DNA of 64,000 nt, taken from positions 1-64,000 of the forward strand of contig JAIQDT010003553.1 of the NCBI GenBank assembly GCA_021521415.1, read 5' to 3'. The notes under the pieces were generated by a model. The model ran no database searches, had not been told where the DNA came from, and worked only from the letters and a program-made list of their open reading frames with translations. Shown here piece by piece: positions 45,278 through 53,232 of this stretch. The position numbers and the translations under genes are program-made. Each line of letters starts with the position of its first letter. Within the stretch, counting starts at the first letter, position 1. This DNA comes from Bidens hawaiensis (Eukaryota; Streptophyta; Magnoliopsida; Asterales; Asteraceae).

Positions 45278-46451
45278 TTAATAATTATATTAGTATTACA
45301 GTGGTACGTAATTACCTTGCTCCATGTGGATGTCTCCAATCTATTTGTTGATCGACAATTGTGGTTCTCAATGTTCGAATCCGAGTCCATGCCCATACTT
45401 GTAGCAGTGACATTGGGTAGCCAACTGCCTTTGTTTGTGGTTTGGTTCTCATATAGAGTTCTCTATACAAACACACCAGGGCAACAACACCCAACTCCGT
45501 CGCCCACTAACTTCAAATTCAGTCAGATGAGTTAATAAATGTAATGACGCGTACCCGTTATTTGTATATGCTAATATGTTATTAGTAGCCACTATTAGGC
45601 AGACATAACGGGCACACTGTATACATTGTGCATCAGTAGATTCAGCGGTTATTGAGTTATCTAACATAAAGTCTACTATAGTATTGAGTTTTAAAAATTG
45701 ATTTTTTATAATCAAATTGTTGTGCATCAAAACCCAAATAAGTTAGGCACATTTGCCTCCGTTGGTTGTAGTCAAATGAACCCTCGTACCCAATTAACGC
45801 CTCGCCCTCAATGGGTAACCCCCATAGAACGTTAACATCCTCCAAGGTGGCAGTCGTCTCGCCAAATGACAGGTGAAATGTGGTCATTTCGGGACGCCAC
45901 CTTTCAACCAGTGCTTCTATCAACGCTCGGTAAACTCTTCTATAACCATAACGTACGATACCGCCAAATCCAAATAAATCGATATACCTCATAACTCTAC
46001 CCTTTAGAGTTATGAGCTCGTCCGTAACACGCTCCCAAAATGTACCATCCCCACGTTTAAAATCCATTGTAGACCTCTCCCCCTCTAGTGGATCGAGGAA
46101 CAAATTTTTGGCTCGGTGTTCGGCTCCTAGGTACAAGAGACTTCCATCCCTTGGACTCAGGTTAAGATACAAGTTTGTATTCATTTTCTTGGTTGAATTT
46201 GGGTGTGGGTGGTATTTATATAGAATATAGTAGATTATTATAAATCGTAGTTTAATGTTTTTATTTTTTATTTTGTTGAAGTAAATTATAAGAGTTATTA
46301 GTCTAGATTTTAAAGTGTTAGAATGAAACAAACTATAATTAAGCAAACTAGAATTAAACAAACAAGATGATTAAAAACAAATAACAAAACACATAACAAC
46401 TTTATTAAAAACACATAAAAAAAATACATAACAACTTTATTAAAACATAGA

Positions 46452-46860
46452 TTACTTCCAATGATAATCATCATTTGACCACTCGGAATCCGATTTGTGC
46501 TCTTCAGAATACGGGTCACGGTGGTACTCCATTTCAACTTCTTTCCCTTCATTTTCATAAATACTCTTCAACACATCTGGGTCTTCTAACAAATCAGGAT
46601 TCAACTGGAAAAAGTTAACTCCGGTGAGGGGGGTTGTGGGGGGGGGTGTACTTTTGCTTCAGGCTGAGGAAGCTCACACTTACACTAACTGAAAAGATAT
46701 GTAGTTACTCAATCAAAAGACATATTTGATCAAGATAATAAATATATAAACATTTACACAATGTAGGATCCACGTATGGCAAATCATACGGTAGAAAGTA
46801 GGAGCACGGCATTGGTAACATAACTCCTTGGGTATGACTCTTGTTGGACTGCTAGCATAT
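46452..46860 (-). CDS. Possible small acidic ORF of MULE 2 (two exons)
   Basis: The minus strand between the terminal repeat and the PMD gene reads THTQGVMLPMPCS-like and YDLPYVDPTLCK in 46860-46753. Then, after a putative intron, it reads CELPQPEAKVHPPP, FFQLNPDLLEDPDVLKS and an acidic C-terminus ending DYHWK with TAA at 46452. It resembles a genuine small acidic protein rather than random DNA, but no start codon in frame is clear. I do not recognise the family. Confidence 0.3.
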
Positions 46861-47007
46861 ACAACGTTAAGATCCATTAGAGTTGATGATGAATTACCAA
46901 GTAATATACCTACTAGTGTCACTGATTTATATATTACTTTGAAAATACTTTATACTAATAATATATTATTAGTATGTTACCGTGTGAAAATTAGAGTTGT
47001 AAAGAAA

Positions 47008-47767
47008 TAACCTAATCCGCTATTGAGAATGGCGGATTAGGAGAAATATTTTTTTTTAAAACAACCTAATCCGCCATTTTCAATTGCGGATTAGGAGAAA
47101 TATTTTATTTTTTTGAAAAACCTAATCCGCCATTCTCAATAGAGGATTAGGAAAAATACTTTTTTTTGGTTCATCTTCTTCGTCCGTAATAGGGTTTACA
47201 GAGCTCACAGGTCACGGGTCTTGTAGGAACAACTAAGGATGGCAGTTTTGAACAATGAAGGAAGCATTAATAATTTGAATTGTGTGGACAACAGCATTGC
47301 ATGTGAAGGAATCTATCAGCTTTTATCATATTAGTTGCATGTGAAGGTATCTATAAGCCTTTCTGTATGACACATATTATCACTTTGCCATGTGAAGGAC
47401 AGCAGCATTGCTCTGGAGCTTTGCATGCATTATCACTTTGGAAGAGGTATGGTACATTAAGGTGGTAGCAAACAAAGTTTTAGTTGGGGTTAGTTAGGTT
47501 AGTTTGGTTAGTGGGGTTAGTTTGTTCGTTTGGTTTTTTAACTTGTAACATAATGAGGTTAAATAACATATCTCCTAATCCGCTATTCACATCAACGGAT
47601 TACACCACCAATCATTGTCGCAGGTAATCCTCCATTGTGAAACACAAATCATCATTGCATTATCTCCTAATCCGCTATTGTCAATAGCGGATTAACCAAA
47701 ATCCTTATTTTACTTTCCCATTAACCTAATTTTTTCATTAATAAACACCATTTCGAAAAAAAAATTC
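47008..47767 (-). repeat. Right terminal inverted repeat of MULE 2, with palindromes
   Basis: Reverse-complement partner of 29517-30145. It holds five palindromes of the CCTAATCCGC...GCGGATTAGG type at 47011-47041, 47064-47095, 47121-47151, 47573-47602 and 47665-47695. It has one more inner palindrome than the left end, so the two ends differ in length by about 130 bp. It ends AAAAAAAAATTC at 47767. Confidence 0.85.
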
Positions 47768-47777
47768 CACGGTGTTA
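47768..47777. other. Right target-site duplicate of MULE 2
   Basis: CACGGTGTTA, matching the left duplicate (29507-29516) at nine of ten positions. Confidence 0.85.
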
Positions 47778-48932
47778 TGGTGGCCGATTTGGCCTACACA
47801 CATTTTCACTAATCAGCTTATTTACTTTGTAAGTTGTGCGGATAAAGTTGTACCTTACCATTTAATATATAAACTGAGCCATTTCCGGCCGGCTATGGCG
47901 GTGGCTGGTGGTTTTGTATAGTTCTTAGTTTGCTGCTTAAATCTTCATTGATTAATGGTTGTGGTTTTTCTGTTGGTTGTTCACGGGTGTGATTTTCGGC
48001 CGCCTCTAACGATGGTCTAGACTATGATTATGCTCCTACGTTTGGCATGGCAACGTATGAAGCAGCCATTAATTTGATTTACATTTTGGAAGTGGGATTT
48101 ACTCATGTGGTTTTTAGATGGTTGCAAATGCAAAACCATAAAAAATGAACATATGAACAAAAGTGACATGATTTTGGTTTACATGCCAATGTGCATGTAT
48201 ATGTGGTAGTGATATAGTTTATTAACTGATTGGAGGCTGTGAAGTGAATAAGAAAATGTATATTGTTAGCAACCACCCATGTGTAGGTTTTGCATATAGA
48301 GTACTACAGTACCACAATTCATAACACTCTATAATTAGTTACAGTGTGTTTGACTGTAACTGAAAATTGTAAGATAGAAGGCTTATTCAATCATGATTAA
48401 TTTGCTTAAACTTTGGCATTATTAGATGCCAGGTAGGATTATGGCAATGGGGAATAGGACGTTTCAATCGACCAAGCATAATCATTTGTGGTGTAACAAT
48501 TAAGGTTTAAAACCATTTAGTTTAGCTTAATTTTCAAATGTATAATTTTTCTTGGTCTAACTAATTACTAATTAGTGTTAAATGTGCAGCCCGGTCATTT
48601 TGAAGGTCATACATCTGACTTAGTATGTGCTTTCCAGGTACTTTTTATATATGTTTTATAATTTTCAGAAATTAGAGTTATATTGTTTTTTTTTTAAATC
48701 TACTTATGTTCAGCAACAAGCTTATGGAGAATATGTAAGCAGTTCTATAAATGATGATCAAAGTATAAATGTTCATATCTATTATGTCATATTATTGATT
48801 TTTCTATTAACTTTGATGTTTTCTTTTTCAATTTGGAAATGAATTATTTGTTCATTTTGGGTTGGGTTGGGTTGGATTGGGCTGCAGTATTTTATAACCT
48901 GTTGTTAGAACTTGATGAATACATTACAGCTC
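47778..48932. other. Unassigned region between MULE 2 and the ARID element
   Basis: No gene is supported. There are possible exon-like scraps (near 48590-48636 ending TTTCCAG, and 48713-48770) but no family match. A short GGGTT-type run lies near 48857-48885. This is the pre-insertion locus of the MULE on its right side. Confidence 0.4.
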
Positions 48933-49322
48933 TGTTTGAATTTAGATTGAGGCTTCATGATTTTGTATTAATAACAATAACAAGACTTGTAATATAGAAA
49001 GAAAGAGTAGAAAAGAGAATAACAACAGAAATATTATTAACAATCTGATCGTTTACAACTGAAATTGATAATCGGTATTTATAGTGATGAAGAGACGCCA
49101 AGGAAAACGTCGCGACTGTTGTTGAAGTGCCGTTTGTTTCCCTGGTTGCATTCACCCTAAAACTGTTTACATATTTACAACAGTTATTAGTTGGGTCTGT
49201 TATTAACTAAAGTTCCTAAGCCCATCTATATACAACTAATTAAATACAAATGGTCTTTAAAACAAATAAACTAAAAACTAATTTAAGAGGCCCAAGCCTT
49301 TAATGGATTAAATGAGTTAACA
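48933..49322 (-). repeat. 3' LTR of the ARID-carrying element
   Basis: 390 bp, TG...CA ends. On the minus strand it begins TGTTAACTCATTTAATCC. Confidence 0.9.
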
Positions 49323-49345
49323 TTCACCCCCTTAATCCATAAAGG
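49323..49345 (-). other. Polypurine tract of the ARID-carrying element
   Basis: The minus strand reads GGATTAAGGGGGTGAA directly before the LTR start TGTTAAC. Confidence 0.65.
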
Positions 49346-49365
49346 GTTGATATATACGTCTTCGT

Positions 49366-50942
49366 TTATTCCGAAGCAGGTTCCTCCTCCACGAGGAAGA
49401 AGTCATCAATATCTTCAAGGTCCTCCAATGCATCCAACTTGTATTCTTCACCTTTGTCATTATCTAGCAGAAATGCATCTTTAACCGCATCTTTCATTTG
49501 ATTATCTTGTACTCTTGTTTCTCCATTGGCATCTTCACAAGCTTTACCATCTTCATTAGTAATTTCTTCTAGCATCAGAGCATTATTTCCCTCTTTCACA
49601 TTTGTACTTGTTTCTCCTTCTTCATTCTTTGCCAAACCGTATCTCCAAGCCATCAATTCCAAGTAACCCGTATAGATCATCATTAGATTTGCGGCATAAC
49701 TTTGTTGCAAACCCAATTTTGACACTATATCCAACCATTTTCCATCTTTGGTTGCATTCTTATATCCACCCACCTCTTCGACATATAGGTATAAGTCGAA
49801 TAAATCAATTTCTTGCCCATTTGGAAGTTTAGGTGGATATTCCTTATTGGTTTAATTGAAATGATCCTCATAGAACCACTTTACAAATTTACCGAATTCT
49901 TTACGTAATGATTCTTTACATAACATTACATAGTTTGGAATGTAAAGCGAATCTAAAAAATTTACCCAACCTTTATTGGATTGTTTATTTGGTTTTCCTT
50001 GATCCACATCAGAATCATCAACCAAAGTGACCATATTATCCTTGGCATCATGATCAAACTATCCTTCAATTTCGGCTTCCAATTTTCCCTTTTCTAATTC
50101 AAGTATAGTTTGATCATCTAAGGCATCAACATAATTTGGGACATAATTATTTTCAGAATTAACATTATTACTAGGTTCCCCCAATGTGTCAAACATACCG
50201 TTTATGTAACATTTATCCCCTTCAAATGTTACTTCGAATCCTGATCATTTAATTGAGACAAACTCAAAACATTCCTTTTAAAAGTTGGTACAAACCTAAA
50301 ACTTGGAATCAATTTCGGGTTTTCATTCATAGAAATTTCTATTTCACCGATCCCACGGGAATATAGAATTCTATTATCTTTGCCCTTTGTTTCAATTGAA
50401 ACAACTTTTCAAGTTTTTAAACATTGACTCATCTCCGGTCATAAGCTTTTTGAACAAAGGATCAACAACCCATATTTTGTTCCAATTTCCAAACTTGGTT
50501 CCCTTAACCAAGTAATTTTTGGGATAGTTGTTATCAAACGAAAATAATTGAGGAGACTTACTCGTACAATTGGCTGCCACATGACCGCGAATACGGCACC
50601 GATAACATTTAACCCATTTCATATTCTGTTTAGAACTTGAATTACCCTTACAACCTTATCAATACCTTTTGCTTTCGAGATTGATTTCCAGGTTGCCAAG
50701 GATTTCGCGGTTCCAGAATTATGGGTTTGTTTTCTCCATGTGCCTTCTCTTGGACATGATTCGATATACATGTCTGCCAAGCCCCTCGTGATTATCTTAT
50801 TCCCAAAACCAGGGTTTGAATCACCGCCAGAACATTGTTGTTCGAGGCTTTTGGCAGGAGTTTGAATCCTTCCAGTGGCGTTACAATTATATAGTGAATC
50901 GCCTCTACCCTTCACTCTGATTCCAATGTTAGAATATCGCAT
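49366..50942 (-). pseudogene. CCHC knuckle - inactive protease-like - ARID protein of the LTR element
   Basis: Minus strand, in order. A linker with TWRKQTHNSGTAKS is followed by a stop and frame change near 50620. A CCHC knuckle (CYRCRIRGHVAANC, about 50610-50565) follows. Then comes a copia-protease-like segment (NKIWVVD.., KLMTGDESMFKNL near 50430, RNVLSLSQLNDQGF near 50270) in which the Asp-Ser/Thr-Gly active site is absent although the following MTG motif is kept. An acidic linker comes next, then KGWVNFLDSLYIPN, and an ARID domain (PPKLPNGQEIDLFDLYLYVE, VGGYKNATKDGKWLDIVSKL, ANLMMIYTGYLELM; about 49850-49640). The tail is acidic. Stops near 50250, 50060 and 49852 break an otherwise continuous protein of roughly 500 residues. 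ARID domains bind DNA, often AT-rich. Confidence 0.8.
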
Positions 50943-50961
50943 CCCAGGGTTCGATCTTCTC

Positions 50962-51351
50962 TGTTTGAATTTAGATTAAGGCTTCATGATTTTGTATTAA
51001 TAACAATAACAAGACTTGTAATATAGAAAGAAAGAGTAGAAAAGAGAATAACAACATAAATATTATTAACAATCTGATCGTTTACAACTGAAATTGATAA
51101 TCGGTATTTATAGTGATGAAGAGGCGCCAAGGAAAACGTCGCGACTGTTGTTGAAGTGTCGTTTATTTCCCTGGTTGCATTCACCCTAAAACCGTTTACA
51201 TATTTACAACAATCATTAGTTGGGCCTGTTATTAACTAAAATACCTAAGCCCATCTATATACAACTAATTAAATACAAATGGTCTTTAAAACAAATAAAC
51301 TAAAAACTAATTTAAGAGACCCAAGCCTTTAATGGATTAAATGAGTTAACA
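50962..51351 (-). repeat. 5' LTR of the ARID-carrying element
   Basis: 390 bp, about 97% identical to the left copy. No canonical primer binding site is adjacent; a TGGAATCAGAGT sequence resembling the initiator-Met site lies about 35 bases into the interior. Confidence 0.9.
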
Positions 51352-51421
51352 AGCGATTTTAATATCTTATAATGACCAATCCATTCAAGAAATCGTGATA
51401 GAGGGAGATGATGGTGGTGGC

Positions 51422-52164
51422 CAGTGGCGAAGCTTGGGCTTAACCACAGGGGTGACCGAAGTCACGGACTCAAAAAGTTTCGGGTCGACGATTCGGTTCG
51501 TGTCGGTGATTCGGGTCTGGTCGGATCGGATCAAACAATATGACATTTATATATCTAATTTTTCTTCATTTATTCAAACAATTGTTCTTACAATAAAAAA
51601 ACATAATAATTTTTTAACCAACAAAGACCTAAAATATTCATGATGATGCGAGAGGAAGGGTGAGTAGGGATAAGCAAATTCAGTATTGATACCGGTACCG
51701 GTACCGAAATCGGTACAGATTTGGTACTGTCGGTACCGAATAGATACCAAGGTTTTGAGTTTTGGTACCGGTATATCTCAAATTTTACCTTCAATACCGG
51801 TATCGAACCGAATATTTGGTATCGGTACCGACACCGTACCGATCTCATCCCTAAGGGTGAATACCTAGAAGAAGAATTGTAAAGACCTATAATATTTAAA
51901 AAAAACAAATCATTTACCATTCGACTACTATTTTGTAACTTTTCTTTATAAATATTGCGAGGTTTTAGAAAAAAAACAAACGATGGGGTATTATATTTGG
52001 GAAAAAAATCAGTAGTGACCGGTAGCATTTTGGAAAAATACATCGGGGGTGACCGCGCTTAATACCTATAAAAATTTTCGAGAAAAATCACGAAATTTAA
52101 CCTGTTAACGGAGAAAACGGCAGTGACCGGGGCCACCCCTGGTCCCCACATAGCTTCGCCCTTG
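51422..52164. mobile_element. hAT-type non-autonomous element (743 bp)
   Basis: The left end CAGTGGCGAAGCTTGGGC and the right end TAGCTTCGCCCTTG are inverted relatives. Both are flanked by the perfect 8-bp duplicate GTGGTGGC (51414-51421 and 52165-52172). Eight-base duplicates and CAGTGGCG ends are typical of hAT elements. The interior has no transposase. Confidence 0.85.
51665..51853. mobile_element. GGTACCG-rich MITE nested in the hAT element (189 bp)
   Basis: Ends TAGGGATAAG and CTCATCCCTA are inverted repeats, flanked by AGGGTGAG (51657-51664) and AGGGTGAA (51854-51861), an 8-bp duplicate with one mismatch. The interior is full of GGTACCG and CGGTACC palindromes. It looks like a second, younger hAT-type MITE. 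Confidence 0.85.
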
Positions 52165-52172
52165 GTGGTGGC

Positions 52173-52437
52173 GGATGATGTGTGGCGTCGGCTCTCAGGG
52201 GGTGAGAAGAAGATGAAGGTGCCCGAGGTTAAGATGGATCTTCAACAGTTGGAAGAGATTAGATTGGAAACCGTCATGAGTTCGTGTGATGAGGTTTGGG
52301 AGGCTTTTATTTTGATCATTTTATACTTAAATAAAAGTCTGAGTATTGTAAGACTTTTGTGTGGTATTCTTGATCTATTTAGTTTAATAAAGTTCAGGTT
52401 ATGGTGCTTAGACTCATGTTTTGATGTGGTTGGTTAG
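52173..52437 (+). pseudogene. Unassigned coding-like fragment
   Basis: The plus strand reads DDVWRRLSGGEKKMKVPE, VKMDLQQLEEIRLETVMSS, CDEVWEAF, which looks protein-like, with no stop until 52435. Joined to the flank left of the hAT element the frame continues only a few codons (REMMVVA) before a stop. It may be an exon piece of a host gene captured or stranded by a Helitron whose 3' end lies 90 bp downstream. I do not recognise the protein. Confidence 0.35.
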
Positions 52438-52497
52438 TTTTTTTAATTGAATTTCAGATATTTCCGAAAACGTTTACGGTTTCTTCCTTTGTCACCT

Positions 52498-52529
52498 ACC
52501 CAGCGCAACGCGCGGGTACCATATACTAG
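52498..52529 (+). mobile_element. Helitron 3' terminus
   Basis: ACCCAGCGCAACGCGCGGGT forms a GC-rich hairpin (stem with one bulged A), nine bases later CTAG followed by T. This is a standard plant Helitron end. The matching TC start could not be identified, so the element's extent is unknown; it could include the coding-like fragment at 52173-52437. Confidence 0.65.
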
Positions 52530-52616
52530 TTATTATAAAAACATGAACTATAAAGTGTATGGGCGTATGGCATAAGTGAAGGTGTAATTATTAATTATAT
52601 AATGTACAAATTATAA

Positions 52617-52970
52617 CTGCCGTGTGTGTGCTTCTGAGATCGAAACAATGGAACAAGCGTCTTTAGACTGCTTTTGGGCTAAAGCGGTTTGGTGAGGTTC
52701 GGACTTGACAGACCTGATTTCTTTTGAACATATCTTAGACGTCGCAGAGGACCCACATCAAATCATGGGTAGGCGTTTAATGATAGCAGTTATCTATTCC
52801 TCGTTGTGGTTTATTTGGAATGGAAGCATAGGAATGAAAGTGTCTTCTTTTCTCCCTCTTACTCCATCGAGTTCACTGTCGAAGAAATTAAAAGGTGTTT
52901 GTTCGGTTGGATACCAAACTTAAGGAAATGGGCTGGTCATTATGGGTAAACTCGTTTTGACCCGTTACTC
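52617..52970 (+). pseudogene. LINE reverse transcriptase, zinc-binding C-terminal scrap
   Basis: The plus strand reads CRVCASEIETMEQASLDC and FWAKAVW before a stop. It then reads DLISFEHILDVAEDPHQ, RRLMIAVIYSSLWFIWN and, after a frame change, a C-terminal GWIPNLRKWAGHYG. This is the zinc-binding (zf-RVT) tail of plant non-LTR retrotransposon reverse transcriptases. Frameshifted and isolated. Confidence 0.7.
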
Positions 52971-53232
52971 GTGCTGTCTATTTTTGGTACACAAACAAAC
53001 ACATAAAACATGGTGTTTCATTTAGCACTGGTAAACACTAGGCCACATAAAATGGAGATACTAATGGTTGTTTTAAAACCTAGCTTGAATAATAAGTTAG
53101 TAAAATGACCAAATTAATACTTAATAAAACAGGCAGATGATATCAGTATTGATACAAGAGTTGGACATCAATATTAAAAGATTCATAACATCTAACAAAT
53201 ATTCATAGAATACAGTTCATCCGTGCTATGGA

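Larger units (their letters stand above)
43166..46184 (-). pseudogene. Plant mobile domain (PMD) gene of MULE 2
   Basis: Starts MNTNLYLNLSP at 46184. The PMD domain core is clear: FGFGGIVRYGYRRVYRALIE, then RPEMTTFHLSFGETTATLED, then VNVLWGLPIEGEALIG. It continues in pieces through ARYVCLIVATNNIL, SGRRSWV, a frame change near 45490, ALVCLYRELYMRTKP, then after a gap 44339-44070 (NRIHANVVQGARTN, YAYNDWFYRHIV). The tail is low complexity, with a 14-residue repeat (43588-43713) and a Gly/His/Arg-rich end with stop at 43166. Several frameshifts and a Helitron (44721-45277) disrupt it. PMD proteins are retained in hosts (MAIN, MAIL1, with PP7-like phosphatases) and carried by transposons. Introns are likely, but their borders are only partly clear. 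Confidence 0.75.
29517..47767 (-). mobile_element. MULE 2: Mutator-like element with transposase and PMD passenger gene
   Basis: Bounded by long inverted repeats (29517 to about 30145, and about 47008 to 47767). Both start GAA(C) followed by a run of nine T and then (C)GAAATGG, with a 10-bp target duplicate having one mismatch. The total is 18.25 kb, of which 8.3 kb is a nested gypsy element; the original was about 9.9 kb. On the minus strand, from right to left: a small acidic ORF, the PMD gene, a foldback hairpin, and the mudrA-type transposase. Later insertions inside it are a Helitron in the PMD gene and a SINE fragment. The transposase has frameshifts, so it is no longer autonomous. Confidence 0.88.
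48933..51351 (-). mobile_element. Non-autonomous LTR element encoding a zinc knuckle plus ARID domain (2.4 kb)
   Basis: Two directly repeated LTRs of exactly 390 bp (48933-49322 and 50962-51351), TGTTTGAATTTAG to GAGTTAACA on the plus strand. They differ at about 12 positions (3%), mostly transitions. The minus orientation follows from the coding strand and from a polypurine tract (AAGGGGGTGAA) beside the left LTR. Candidate 5-bp duplicates (AGCTC and AGCGA) match at only three positions. The 1.64-kb interior has no RT, RNase H or integrase, only a copia-like nucleocapsid/protease remnant fused to an ARID domain. It would need another element's enzymes to move. Confidence 0.85.

Noticed and set aside
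46213..46222. TATA box for the PMD gene
   Set aside because: TATATAAATA is present on the minus strand but only about 28 bp before the start codon, leaving almost no 5' UTR; AT-rich context makes it weak evidence.
48020..48120. Possible ascorbate peroxidase exon (reads LLRLAW)
   Set aside because: Only a five- or six-residue resemblance, in a frame with a nearby stop and no supporting neighbouring exons.
48857..48885. Telomere-like GGGTT run
   Set aside because: Unit is GTTGG/GGGTT with few copies, not the plant telomere repeat TTTAGGG.
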